Shown here piece by piece: positions 25,531-36,800 of a stretch of 64,000 bases of DNA. Below the pieces are notes generated by a model. The model was given only the letters and a program-made list of their open reading frames with translations. It had not been told where the DNA came from and ran no database searches. The position numbers were made by a program, and so were the translations under genes. The stretch covers positions 62,423,725 to 62,487,724 of the forward strand of contig NC_044282.2 of NCBI RefSeq assembly GCF_004027225.2, given 5' to 3'. The stretch is from Strigops habroptila (Eukaryota > Chordata > Aves > Psittaciformes > Psittacidae). Each line of letters starts with the position of its first letter. Within the stretch, counting starts at the first letter, position 1.

Positions 25531-27374
25531 TGAAGGGATGAAGGGAATAAGATGGACAGTTAAGGGTTTTCCTTCCATTTCCCCTTTTGCTTTTTCCCGT
25601 GCCTGTGTGAAAGGCAGGAATACGTTATAGTCTTGGAGAGGTGCTTGGGCTCAGAGGCAAAACTCATATTAGGGGTTCTCAGGAAGGCAAGAGTGAGCAA
25701 AGGAGGACATCACTTCCAACCACATGTTTAGGGGATGTTCAAGGAGGACATTGCTTCCAACCATGCATTTGAGAGTGTCAAAGGAGGACATTGCTTCCAA
25801 CTGTGTGTTTGAGAGTGTCATGCAGCCCCATAAAGCATGCCCAAAGGAAATGAAAGCTGTGTTAGATGTCACTGCATGGCCAGTGGAGTGGCTCGGCTGC
25901 CATAGGAGAGGAAGTACCTCTTCTACCCCGAAAAGAGGCAGCTCAGGAGAGTGTAAGGTCTGCAGGCTCAGGGCCTCATGAAGGAGAGAAATAGGAAATG
26001 GTCCTCACCATGGGCTAGATCCATCCTAGAGCTTGGGCCTGAACCAGCAGGGGAAATCCACTCTCTGGCTCACTCAGAGATGATCTACACTGTCTAGGGC
26101 CACTTTTAGAGATGGAAAGGACACTTATAAGTGAGAAGATGTTTGGGTATGTCCAGACACATTGCTTCTCCAGCCCCTGGGTATTACAGACACGTCAAAG
26201 GGAGCATGAGAGGAGCCAGTGAGATGCCCGTCGGCACACAGAGCTCAGTGCCCTGTCCCCATGCTAGCATCCTGAGATGGCTGAGCTGAGCTAAGCACTC
26301 CTCACCTTGCCCTGCTCAACAGCAGCCACCCTCCAATGTGGCCAGTGCTGCCCAGAGGAGCAGCACCCAGGGACAGTGACATTCACACTGTGGTCCCCAA
26401 ACCACAGCTATAAATGCATGCTGCACCCTGCCATGCAACCTCACTCAGGGTAGAGGAGCACCTTCACCTACAGTATGGAGAATCTGGTGTCCCCTTCCCT
26501 AGGGCTTCAGGAGAATGCTTGGCTTGTCCCTTAAGTTTAATGTGGATTTCACTCTCTTTGGATACAAGGTGTGTCAGTGACACTTGCTCTGTCCCTATCA
26601 GCGGGCACCTCTTTCCCTCCGATGCTGCGACTGTGATGACATTGTGCCTCCTGAACCCAGTGGTGATTCCTATCAGCCAGCAGTGCAGCCCCTGGGCCTG
26701 GAAATCACATTGTGCTCCTGGCAACACCAGCATCGCCTTCAAGGCGATTGCCCTCAAATTTCTGCTGTAGCAGAGCACCTCAGGGCTCCCTAGAGTGTTT
26801 TAATGACTGATGACATTGTACCATCCACGCACCGCCTTATATAGTCCTCCCTGACACTTTGGATTTTATCCCTACATCATCCTTTTGATGGTTGGAGCTT
26901 TTCCAGCGAAGTAAAATTCTTCTGGAAAACTCTGGTCCCTGGAGCACTACATGTTTTGGTTTGTTCTCTCAGTATCTCAGGTTCAGTGAACTCTCACTGG
27001 TTCCCAGGCCGGGTCCCTGGGGCTCTGCCTGACCTCTCTGTGGAGTATCCCAGGATAGGGGACCTGCTCCCAGCACCTCCACCTCCATGCTATCCCAGTC
27101 CACCAGCTCCTCCTCACAGGACACCCCCGAGCAAGTTTCTTGTGTCTCTCATGGGGTCTGCATGTAACCCACCACACCACCACTTCCTGAGGGACCTGGT
27201 TGGGGTCAGCCCAATGGGATTTTCCAGGGAGGCTCAACATGGAAAGGCTGGTGAAGGGGGTTTTTTGAACATGTTTTCCCCCACGAACTCCAGCTATCTA
27301 AGGCTGTTTCAAGGCTAGCTTCATATCCTGCCCTGGGCTTTTGCTGCAGAGGGGATGCTCCCACTCTGCTTAGT
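25531..27374. other. Unique non-coding sequence (contains one minisatellite)
   Basis: About 1.8 kb with no recognised exon. Frames at 26414-26793 and 26956-27318 have no family signature. Confidence 0.45.
25699..25819. repeat. Three-unit minisatellite, about 40 bp
   Basis: Three tandem units beginning 'aaggaggacat' and containing 'cttccaac', at 25699-25740 (42 bp), 25741-25779 (39 bp) and 25780-25819 (40 bp). The second and third units share 'gagagtgtc'; the first is the most diverged. Confidence 0.9.
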
Positions 27375-27878
27375 GCTTGCCAGGCCACACCAGGAGTACT
27401 GTGTCCAGTTTTGGTCCTCACTGTACAAAAAAGATGCGGACAGGCTGGAAAGAGTCCAGAGAAGGCACAAAGATGATCCAAGGACTGGGCAGCCATGTGA
27501 GGAAAGGCTGAGAGAGCTGGGTTTGTTCAGCCTGGAGAAAAGAAGGCTCAGGGGAGACCTTGTCACCATATTCCAGTATTTAAAGGGTGGCTACAAAGAA
27601 GACGGAGTCTCCCCTTTGGCAAGGAGTCACATGGAAAAGACGAGGGGTGATGGGCACAAGTTACTAATGGGGAGATTCTGAGTAGGCACAAGACAAAAAC
27701 TTTTCACCTTGAGAAAAAACAGCCACTGGAATAATCTCCCCAGGGCAGTGGTGACTCCCCAACATTGGACACTTAAGATAGGGCTGAACATGGTCTGGGT
27801 CATGTTTTACCAAGAGAGTTTGGACCAGATGATGCTTGAGTTCCCTTCCAACCTGGGATTCTGTGATTCTATGATTCC
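27375..27878 (+). mobile_element. CR1, plus strand, older subfamily, about 500 bp
   Basis: The longest single CR1 segment. It begins near 'ggagtactgtgtccagttt', proceeds through 'gagagagctgggtttgttc', then a middle block unlike the other copies (gtgatgggcacaagttac), 'aacattggacacttaagat' and a clean tail 'gtgattctatgattcc'. The distinct 3' half marks an older subfamily than the copies carrying the 'ctgcccatggcaggg' block. Confidence 0.92.
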
Positions 27879-29190
27879 TTTATTTCTAACCTAGCTGCTG
27901 CTCCTCCCCCTCTGCTGTCTCCCCATCACCCCATCATGTCTGGGTTATCAGGGCTGTGCCTCTGCAAAGGAAAACTTCTTCCCACTGTGTTAGGGACATG
28001 CAGGAGCCTTGCTTGGATGGTGGGTTTCAATCCCAGACACAGCTGAGCCATCACAGTCCCCAGTTCCCAGGCAGTGACAGCCCCTTGGGGGTACCTGTCC
28101 CTCAGAGGGGTTTGTGGCTTTCCCTTCTTCACAGGTACCCGGATGTCCCATGTCCCTGCAGACACCAACACCATCTCGGAGGGCTGGGAGCCAAAGCAGC
28201 TGGAAAGTGCAGCTGGGTGTAGCAAACTTCAGCTGTTCCTCCGGCCAGAAGGGAGCTCGTCCCTACTCGCCAGGCAGGAGCACCCCATTATTTCTACTTT
28301 GTCCTTCCCTTGTAACTGACCCTCGCCCCATGTCAGGAGCATACATGGGGCCCCATGTGCAGGTCCCATACAAGCCATCACTGTCCCCATGGGATCTGTT
28401 GCCTCAGGCTTCCTGCACACCCAGGAAAGTCCCTGGTTGCACAGTCCAAATGAGCAAGGGAGGGGATGTGGGAAACTGAGGCAGGGGAAGCGGCTCTCCC
28501 CTGTCTTGCCTGCACATCCGTGGCATGTCCCTGAACCACAGCTGCACGGAGCAAAGCGCTGCTTCTGCCCCACGGCATCGTGGCACCAGCGTGGGGCAAG
28601 AGCTGAGTGGAGATGCAGCAAGGTAAATTCAGTGTCCATGCGAGCAGCCAGCTCAGAAACCAGCCCAAAGGGGGTCCCATAACCCACCTTCCACCTGACC
28701 ACGCTGACCACAGAGCACGGTTTGCAGGCTGCTGGTGCCCTCTAAAGGAAGAAGCAAAGGGAAGAAGTCCGCAGCACGTTTGTCCCCAGCGGCAGCAGGA
28801 CAGACACCCTGCTGCAAGAGAGATGTCTTCTGCTTTGGAAACAAGGCATAGAATTGTTGGGGGGTGAGGGAGGCTGTTTCCACCAGCAGCATCAGCCCAG
28901 CAGCCTGATCTCATCCTTGTTCTGATTCTTCCTGCGAGGTATCAGGGCTACAGAGTGAAGGTGCCTGATCATCAAACCTCCGATGAGCACAAGAAAGCTG
29001 CAGAAACCCTGAGAAAGGCTTTAAGGGTATCAGCTTGAGGTGGTTTTAATTTGCTTCTTGTCCTAAGAAGAGTGGTACAGCTCTAAGTAGCCAAAAATAT
29101 ACGTGCTTCATCAGGATCGTATTATTCCTCAGTTCCCCATGGTTGTCACTCCGGCACATCACCCACTGCTGGGGCCAACCCATCTGCTGC
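27879..29190. other. Unique non-coding sequence
   Basis: About 1.3 kb, relatively GC-rich, with several overlapping open frames on both strands but no recognisable exon. Confidence 0.45.
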
Positions 29191-29474
29191 ATAATTATAG
29201 AATGATTTGGGTGAGAAGAGACCCTAATGCTCATCCAGTTCCAACCCCCTGCCATGGGCAGGGACACCTTCCACAAGACCAAGTTGCTCCAAGCCCCATC
29301 CAACCTGGCCTTGAACACTGCCAGGGATGCGGCAGCCACAGCTTCTCTGGGCAACCTGTGCCAGGGCCTCACCACTCTCACAGGGAACAACTTCTTCCTA
29401 AGATCTCATCTCAATCTCCCCTCCGTCAGTTTAAAGCCATTCCCCCTTGTTCTGTCCCTACAGGCCCTTGACAA
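29191..29474 (-). mobile_element. CR1 (3' end), minus strand
   Basis: Complement of CR1 from a degraded tail (ataattatagaatgatttgg) to 'ctacaggcccttgacaaa'. All intermediate blocks are present. Confidence 0.95.
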
Positions 29475-32400
29475 AATATGCTGAAAATGTCTCCATTTGT
29501 CTTTGCATTAAAGGGCTACTGAAACAGGGTCACCAGAACTGGCTATTCAAAATATGTCCTGGAAAGGCCAAGGTATTCTTGGTGCCTTCACTGGAGTGCC
29601 AGGGAGGTGGAGGGAGAAGTAGCCAGAAAAGTGATTGAAATGTTCCTTGCCTCCCTTACACAGGATGCAATAATTTCCAGCGCAGTTTAAAGCTTGGAAA
29701 CCCACCGTGATATTCTCAGGAAGGTTTCTTCACAATGAGATTCTTTTGCATCTGTTTTCATTTGCTTTCCTGTACTTAAACCCTAGAAGGTGTATTCACG
29801 CTACCCTCTTTTCCCTGCCTGCAGATCACTCCTGCCACGCACCACTTGAGGATGTGCCAGGCAGTGACAAAGCATGTCCCAGGCTAAAAATAGACCCCAC
29901 GTTGGGTATTTATGGTAAGATCACCTCTCCTGCCAGCTCCCTGCCAGGCAGCCCTGCCAGAAGACCTGGTGACAGACAAGTCATCTTCTCAGGACATGGT
30001 TTGATAACCGCTGTCTGCTCCCACCATGTTTAATGGACCAGGGGGAAGAGGGAGAGGTTTCCCCATGATGGGAATCACCTTGTAGGGTTTGGTGCTTGGA
30101 CCGTGCCAGGCATGAATTAAAGACCAGGGCTTTCTCTGTGTGCTGAGGTGTCTGGAAGGATGAGTCCATCTTGGAAGTTGTAGCCAGAGCAAAGAAAATA
30201 AGAGAGATTTATTTGCAGCACTGGCTTTGGTGTGCGGGGGAGCTGCAGGGAGCTTCAAGGACAAGGTTATGAAGCTCCTCCAGCATCTGCAGGGAGCAGG
30301 GTTGCTGGTGAGGGGCTCAGACTGATGGTGAGGAGCTGCAGAAGGCACTCACATGAGTGTGAAAAGGCAATGAAAAGGCAAAAAAGTCCTCACTTGGCAT
30401 CTAAAATGTTGAACTCTGAGTTGGATGCGGTCCAGAGCCATCAGTGAGGGAAGATTTGGGTAGGAGCTGTGAGCCTGAGAGAACAGGCAGAGGTGCTCCA
30501 TGAACCCCAGCAACCCCCTCAAACCCACAAGAGAGCTCCTAGGAGGAGGGTGAGGGCTGAGGTACCCAAGCCCCACTGTGCAGCACAGGAGGGTGGACAG
30601 ATGCTCAGGTGCCACCCCTGCAGCATCACTCTGGGTGCCTAAAAGCAATTTCAGGATCAGACCCTGGGCCTGGAAGGGGTGACCCATGCGAGCGGCTGAT
30701 CTCCACCCAGCCTGTCCCTTTTCACTAAAGATCTCAAACTTCCTGTTTAATTCAGGGCTCCAATGTATGATGCAGCATCCAGACTAGGGACACCTCAGCA
30801 GCCACATCAGGGTCAACATGCAAAGCCCTTCCAAGGAGACAAATGAAATTTGGTCAAAATGGTGCCCTTAGTGAATTTTGTCTTATAGTTCAAATAAACA
30901 GATGTCTCTTGCTGTTTGGCCTTTGCACCATTGGCTCAAACTGACTTTTTTCCTTGTGGCTGCTGCACACATACTCTCCCCACACCGTAAATGCTGCTTG
31001 GTTGTTCTTGGCCTAGGAACAAGCCCTACAAAACACGCACAACTCTGTCTCACCATGAATGATGACCTGGCAGGAGTATAAAGTGATTTTAGTAATGCAC
31101 TAAAATATGTGAGGACTTTTTCCCTGTTGTGTTAAACCCAGGCTTTTGAAGTGCTGCAGTAGTTAGTCCCCATCAGCTTGCTCTAAGTGCATGAAATGTG
31201 CTGGCTGAGGAGTGATGAGGAGATAGATAAGTTTAAAAGGGTTATTTTACTTCAGATGTCAGTGAGTGGGGGGAAAAGTCAATAAAAAGCTATTAAAAAC
31301 CCCCCTACCTCTGGGTTTCCAAAATAGCTGCTACAAAGAGCCCCTCATTGCTGGGGTATTTTTGTGTTTCGAACCAGGCATGAAATCAGACAGGAGGCTG
31401 GTTATGAACTAGATGAGTAGGAAACAACCCCGGGATGTGGCTGGAGCTCCTGACTCTGCCCTCACTCTCAGCAACTCCGAGATGGGATGGGAGATGGAGC
31501 TCTGCCCAAAATGGTGCAGAGAGGGGTCAGGGCCCCTTCTCCAGCCCTGTGGGCAAAGGGCACAGGCTGGCACCCAGAGAAATGCTTTTCATTTCAGAGG
31601 TAAGCAGATGACTCTCCAACATGGGCACAGTTTGCAAAGTGGCTAGTGGCCCAAAGGCACCATGTGCCTTTATGGATGGGTGGCACATGGGGGCAGAGCC
31701 CTTGTTGTCAGCACCAGTGACAGACTCTGTCCGTGCCCTGCCATGCCATCCACATCCAAAATCACAGGAGAAAATATGTCTTCTCAAATAAATTAAGCAG
31801 GGCTAAGGCTGTGAACTGCTTCTTGCCTACACAGCAACACTGTCTTACTGGCAGCCTTGTCTTCATTACCCTGTATGATTTCATGCTGTCCGCAGGCTCA
31901 TCACCCTGTCTGAGATCACTAGTGACTACACTGGAGTCCATGTGGTCCTCTTCCCCACCACTGTAACTGGTGATCCAGGTAAGAGGGTCCTGGGTGACCT
32001 CCCACTGCTGTGAGCAGAGCCTGGACCGGGGCACAGCTGCCTTTCCACCCCGGTGGATGCAGCAGCATGCACGGCCAGGGGCTGAGCAGGGGCATTTTTC
32101 CTGCCCAACAGTGACCCCATCAAACTGAGCTAATCCCCTGCCTGTCCTCAATCTCTCCTCAGCCCATTGCTCATCCCGAATCACAGGAGGAGCTGTATGG
32201 TGGGCAGCTGCCCCTTCTCCTTGGAGGCCATGAACAAAGAGCATCCCTGCTGCACACAGGCAGGTCCTCATGGCACACAAAGCTGGAGTGTGGTGGTGCA
32301 TTTCTTCTCCCCCACCTCCTCTTGGCAGCTCTACGACCTCAGGAAATCCAGTCAGGTCATGGCCTTTGTGTTATGAGTTGGGCAGTGAAGCGTCCCTTGT

Positions 32401-32563
32401 CAGTACCAGGCACTCGTGCATAGCTAAGGCAGGAGGCACTGACTGTAGGAGGGACGACTGTTGCCTGGCCAAGGTGGGAAGAAAAAGTGGGGATAATCAG
32501 TCATCCCCTGACAGCCTTGGAACATTCCTCACCTTGGTCATAGCCTGAGTGGAATGGTACCAT
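29475..32563. other. Mostly unique non-coding sequence left of the LTR
   Basis: About 3.1 kb. By human synteny this is where the 3' part of a plus-strand CIB4 would be expected. No intact EF-hand exon was seen; only the doubtful exon-like segment at 29825-29914 is noted. Confidence 0.4.
29825..29914 (+). pseudogene. Possible decayed CIB4 exon (weak)
   Basis: A 90-bp segment preceded by a pyrimidine tract and 'gcag' and followed by 'gtaaga' translates to a peptide with Glu-Asp-Val-x-Gly, then Ala-Cys-Pro-x-Leu-Lys-Ile, then Ile-Tyr-Gly at the splice junction. CIB4 has a like order of motifs (EDV, ACPSLKI, AFRIYD), and the donor splits the last codon after its first base, which would allow Asp to be restored by the next exon. 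About five residues would be missing between the first two motifs, and the usual Tyr-Ala-Phe is lost. Orientation and position fit human synteny. The alternative is chance similarity, because no other CIB4 exon was found nearby. Confidence 0.25.
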
Positions 32564-33800
32564 TGTTACTGGAATTTTGAAAATTCCAGTAATTACCAGC
32601 TTGGATTGTGGCCAGGGTGGAAATTTACTGATGGCTAAAGTAAATCATCTTGTGACAGTACAAAGAGTGGTCTTAAGCAAGGCCCTCTGAGCTCCCTTGG
32701 ACCACAGCGAGCCGTGACAACATCTCCCTCTGAGCAACTCTTTCAAGTTTGGATGACTGTCACCAAGAGCTGATGATGGAGCCTGAGCTGAAGACTCCTC
32801 ACTCCTCCTTGCCCCTGGAGAAATGGTGAGACATTTGATGTGAATATTTCACTGCACTCAAGTGGAATTTTCAACAGGTATACTTTTGTACATACATATA
32901 TACATATACACACACATACATATATATACATATCTCTTTGTGTCTGTGTGCATGTGTGGATCAATTGATTTAGACACCCTATAGCAAGTATAGTGTGAAT
33001 GTTATCACCTCAGATCTATAATTAAGTCACTGTTGCTACTGCAGTAGACCCTATCGTCTCACTTTGTAAGTGTTAAAGTAGTCAATGATGGACCTCAACT
33101 AACTTTTGTGATCCACCTTAAATTGTGAATAACTTTAGACAGCTGCTGGATGTTGTGATCCTCCTTAGAGCTGCAGACTGCTGCTAGGTCAAAAGTGTAA
33201 AACTCCCATCTGTGGTGAGTTGGTACTTTCACAACATCATATCAAGATCACCTTTTACTGATATCTTCAACAGTGATTCTTTAGGTGACTCTGATTACAC
33301 ATGTAACCCTCCAGACACAAACTGTTGACCAAGTCTGGGACCAAGATAGGATTTAGCCTCACCTAAGCTCCATCAGGAGTTTAAAAAGCAAAAGGGATCC
33401 ACTCTGAACCTTGTGACTCAAAGGATTTCCTTACTCTTTGTATTTCTTCCCTGAGACAGAAACCATTGACCAAGTCTGGGACTAAGATTGTATTTAGTTG
33501 TACCGAATTTCCATCAGCAGTTTAGAAAGTAAGGGGGTCTACTCTGAACCTCGTGATTAGTGGGACGGTCTTCCTTACCCTTTTGCATCTTCGGTGTCTG
33601 TAAATCATTCTAGCTTGATTCTAACTCAATTTTCCTTTGTACGTTCCGTCCATATAGTAAGTAATAGAGTGAACCTTGCCATCGAACTTTGTTAGGTCAC
33701 AATTTAGAAATTCATATTAAAACTACTTTTGCTAGTAACTTTGATGATGATTCTTTGGGCAACATTAAACTCATTCGTGACACTGAGACAGCAAGCTCTT
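32564..33800. mobile_element. LTR-type retroviral fragment (ERV-like, probably a solo LTR)
   Basis: About 1.2 kb unlike CR1 or surrounding unique DNA. It opens with TGTTACTGG and a perfect 13-bp inverted repeat around one central base (32566-32592). It contains a TA/CA-rich tract at 32875-32940 and two tandem copies of a roughly 141-bp unit, both carrying 'ccaagtctggga' (at 33329 and 33470). A shorter block near 33240-33295 recurs at about 33714-33775. Such internally duplicated long terminal repeats are known among avian endogenous retroviruses. No gag, pol or env frame is present. The right boundary and target-site duplication were not resolved, and the family is inferred. Confidence 0.55.
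32875..32940. repeat. TA/CA dinucleotide-rich tract
   Basis: Imperfect run of 'acatatatacatatacacac' type within the LTR-like segment. Confidence 0.85.
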
Positions 33801-33805
33801 TCTCC

Positions 33806-33811
33806 TTTATT
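33806..33811 (-). terminator. Candidate polyadenylation signal of CIMIP2C
   Basis: The plus strand reads tttatt, so the minus strand has the canonical AATAAA. It lies about 65 bases beyond the CIMIP2C stop codon (33877-33879), giving a very short 3' untranslated region. It sits at the edge of the LTR-like segment, so the transcript end may be next to, or inside, inserted sequence. Confidence 0.55.
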
Positions 33812-33876
33812 TTCCCATTATTTCTCTCCCAGCTGGAAAACGAGGTTTCCACCGGAGGCAGGCTGGAGGTCACCAT

Positions 33877-34021
33877 TTAGGCTCGGTGCTCGAAATAGAT
33901 GTTCCGGTTCTGTCTCTCTTCGGCGCTGATTCTCTTCCCCGAGGGGAAGGTCTGGTAGGTCTGCACGTTCAGAGGTGACACTCGCATCAAATGCCAGTGG
34001 GTCTTTGTGCTGAGCAGTGGG
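33877..34021 (-). CDS. CIMIP2C: CIMIP2C (FAM166C) last coding exon
   Basis: Last exon of ciliary microtubule inner protein 2C, a small protein that lies inside axonemal doublet microtubules in motile cilia and flagella. On the minus strand the exon follows a pyrimidine-rich acceptor ending CCCCAG (34027-34022). Its first base completes an Ile codon begun in the previous exon, and it then encodes 47 residues and a TAA stop (33879-33877). The peptide contains Trp-His-Leu-Met-Arg, then YQTFPSGKRIS and a C-terminus ending NIYFEHRA. These match the highly conserved C-terminus of mammalian FAM166C (HLLR, YQTFPSGKRVS, CYFEFRA), and this is the strongest evidence for the gene. Frame and length agree with the exon before it. 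Confidence 0.93.
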
Positions 34022-34191
34022 CTGGGGAGCAGCAGAGCACCAAGGATGGTTATGGACGTGCGGAGGTACAGGCAGGGGTCGGGACTACGGGTGTGCTCTG
34101 AGGGCACTGGGGAACCCACAGCTCAGCACCGTTAACCACGATAGAGCTGCAGAAGCAGGTGAGCTTGCGGCATTGTCCCACTAAAAGAAGT

Positions 34192-34345
34192 TGGATTCCC
34201 CAACGTTGGACACTGTTAAGATTCAGCTGGACAAGGCGCTGGGCCATCTAGTCTAGGTCATGCTTCGCCTAGAAAGGTTGGATGATCCTTGAAGTCCCTC
34301 CCTACCTGGGATTCTAGGATTCAGGGATTCTAGAATTCAAGGATT
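34192..34345 (+). mobile_element. CR1 (3' end), plus strand, older subfamily
   Basis: Sense copy starting at 'attccccaacgttggacac', through 'aaggttggatgatccttga', ending in a degenerate expanded tail of 'gattctaggattc'-type units. It begins about 170 bp from the last CIMIP2C exon, inside the intron. Confidence 0.88.
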
Positions 34346-35552
34346 GTAATATTCCTGAGCCCAGCACACCACCCAAAGCCTTGATGTCACCGATTGCATC
34401 AGCATGGGTATCGCTTACTGGCAAGCACAAGAAAAACAAAGGCAGAATTGGGAGGTTTTGCCTGTGCCACATTCAGAGCTGATGCTGCAAGGCCAAGCTG
34501 CGCCCTCCTGTTTGCAATCACCCCTGACCTCCAGACCACAAATACTAATGTGCAAACAGCTCTGCTTATTGGCATTACCCACGAGTTCAGACACATATCT
34601 GTATGAGGAGGAACCATGGGAACGGGTAAGTATTTGAAGGGGTAAAGGAAAAATACAGATTGCTTTCAACACCAAAACCACTTGTGCTGCTTTGGGGTCA
34701 CGTTGCCTGTCCCTCCAGGAGCTGGACAAAGTCAAATTATTTCTGTTGGAATGGGTTGGGGAGCAGCAAGGTCCTCAGCAGCAAGGAGCAGGGGTGCATA
34801 GCAGCTAGTCAGGGTCAGCGGTGGGCCTGGAGATGGTGGCCAGGGCAGCCCAAGGCCACCTGGCAGTGAGGTACATCTGGGACCAAGCTCAAATCCTGTT
34901 CCATGTTAGAGTGGAGGAGGTCCAAGACCGGGCAACCAGCCAGCTGTGGCACAGCTGCAAAGGTAGGGGCTGGTGACTCTGCAGCTTAAAAGCAGATCCC
35001 AAAAGAAAGGAGGTCCCAGCATCACCTCCAGCTTTGCTCACAACAGCTCATATCAGTACCAGGGCTGACCTTGGTGTCTGCCAGCTGAACTCCTGTAAGT
35101 GGGATGTGCTCATGGCCCCAACAGTATCTGTTTCATTCCATCCACTTTCATCTATCCTCCTAATCCCACACATTTCTCTGCCTTCTCATGAAACCTGGCC
35201 TGCATGAAGGACAGCCTCCCACTCTCCTGTTTGTATTAGATGGGCAGTGAAGGGGTGATAAGAAATCACAAGCCAGCCTGAACAGCCCCAGTACACATCC
35301 ATAATGAAGAGCTTCATCCCCATCAATGAACCTCTCTTTTAAACAGCTTCACTGGCTCCACACACAAAGTTTTGCAGATTCACAGGCTTCCAGGGCTGGC
35401 CATAGACAACCTTACTGCTGTGTTCCCAGCACCACCATCATTTCCCATATTGCAGCAAGGGGGATCCAGCCACCTCCTAGGCTGTGCAAGCAGGACAGTG
35501 GCCAGTGAGGCAGAGACAGCATCCAGCTGCCCTGGTTGATGTCTGCAGTCCA

Positions 35553-35731
35553 CTGGTACAGGTTGCCCAGAGAAGCTGTGGCTGCCCCATCCCTGGCAGT
35601 GTTCAAGGCCAGGTTGGACGGGGCTTGGAGCAACCTGCTCTAGTGGAAGGTGTCCCTGCCCATGGCAGGGGGTTGGAACTGGATGAGCTTTAAGGTCCCT
35701 TCCAACACAAACCGTGCTGCGATTCTGTATG
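35553..35731 (+). mobile_element. CR1 (3' end), plus strand, short
   Basis: About 180 bp in sense orientation from 'gtacaggttgcccagagaa' to a degraded tail 'gctgcgattctgtatg'. Confidence 0.94.
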
Positions 35732-35734
35732 CAA

Positions 35735-35990
35735 GGAGAGGAAGAGAGCTGGGTTGTCCAGCCTCGAGAGGAAAAGGCAAAGGAGGATCTTATTATTGTC
35801 TACAGCTACCTTAGGGCAGGTAGCAGAGATGAGACCATCTGGAGGATGTAGACATGTAAGAAGCTGGAGAATGCACCTTGAATTTTGAGGTGCACGGGTG
35901 GCAGGAGCAGCGATGGCACAAGTTACAACATAGGCAGATCCAGCCAGATATAAGGAAAATATTTAATCTGAAGCCCTGTATAGATGACTG
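35735..35990 (+). mobile_element. Older CR1 remnant directly downstream
   Basis: Sense-oriented and diverged: 'agctgggttgtccagcctc', 'ggaggatcttattattgtc' and 'cagatataaggaaaatatt' occur in CR1 order. It follows the preceding CR1 tail after only a few bases, so the younger copy probably inserted at or next to the older one. Confidence 0.65.
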
Positions 35991-36534
35991 AAGGGTTTGT
36001 TTTTTTCCCAGATCTTACACTCATGTTGAGCCACAGGAATACAGCACTAGAGGGCACCCACGGATTTGTGCTAGCGCTGGGTCTAGCTGCTTTTCACCCC
36101 AGCTCAACTCTCGGTCCTGGGCTGGCAGGATTGTAGGTGTCTTTTCAGCCTATTTCAGGTCCTGGGTAACCATCCCGGGAGGCCAGTGTCGTGCCCAGAG
36201 CTCAAGGCAAGAGGAAATTTGGAATGCCAGTTGAAAGCAATACTGAGTCAGCTCCTCTGCGGTTGAAGCAGGGCATGTGGGGCTGTCAGTGCCATGGTGT
36301 CCACCCAAAAGGGTGGGTACTCCACCATGCTGGGCTGTGCCACAGGGCACAACAACCAGTAGCACACGGCCCCTGGCTGTGAAGTTAGGTGATCCCAGTT
36401 GAGTTTGCCCATGGGCTGATACAAAGTCCCTCTGCTGGAGTTTGACCTCAATATTCCCCGAATTTGGGCTGGATCTGCACTACTCCATGTCCCCACGAAG
36501 TTTACTTTCTCTTTATTCTTACTGAACATTATTT

Positions 36535-36800
36535 CATAGAGTCATGGAATCACAGAATGGGTTCGAAAGGACCTGAAGATCATCTAGTTCCAACCCCCTG
36601 CCATGGGCAGGGACACCTCACACTAGACCATGTCACCCAAGGCTCTGTCCAACCTGGCCTTGAACACTGCCAGGGATGGAGCATTTACTTCTCTGGGTAA
36701 CCTATTCCAGTGCCTCACCACCCTCACAGTAAAGAACTTCTTCGTTATATCTAACCTGAACTTTTCCTCCTTAAGTTTATTTCGATCTCCTCTGTATTCT
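36535..36800 (-). mobile_element. CR1 (3' end), minus strand, older subfamily
   Basis: Complement of CR1: tail 'catagagtcatggaatcac', then 'cacctcacactagaccatg' in place of the commoner 'caccttccactaga', and 'aagaacttcttcgttatatc'. Confidence 0.93.

Noticed and set aside
33689-33880. 63-codon plus-strand frame containing Asp-Asp-Asp, looked like an EF-hand
   Set aside because: Lies in the LTR-like repeat, where the same block recurs at 33.25 kb, and lacks the EF-hand spacing.
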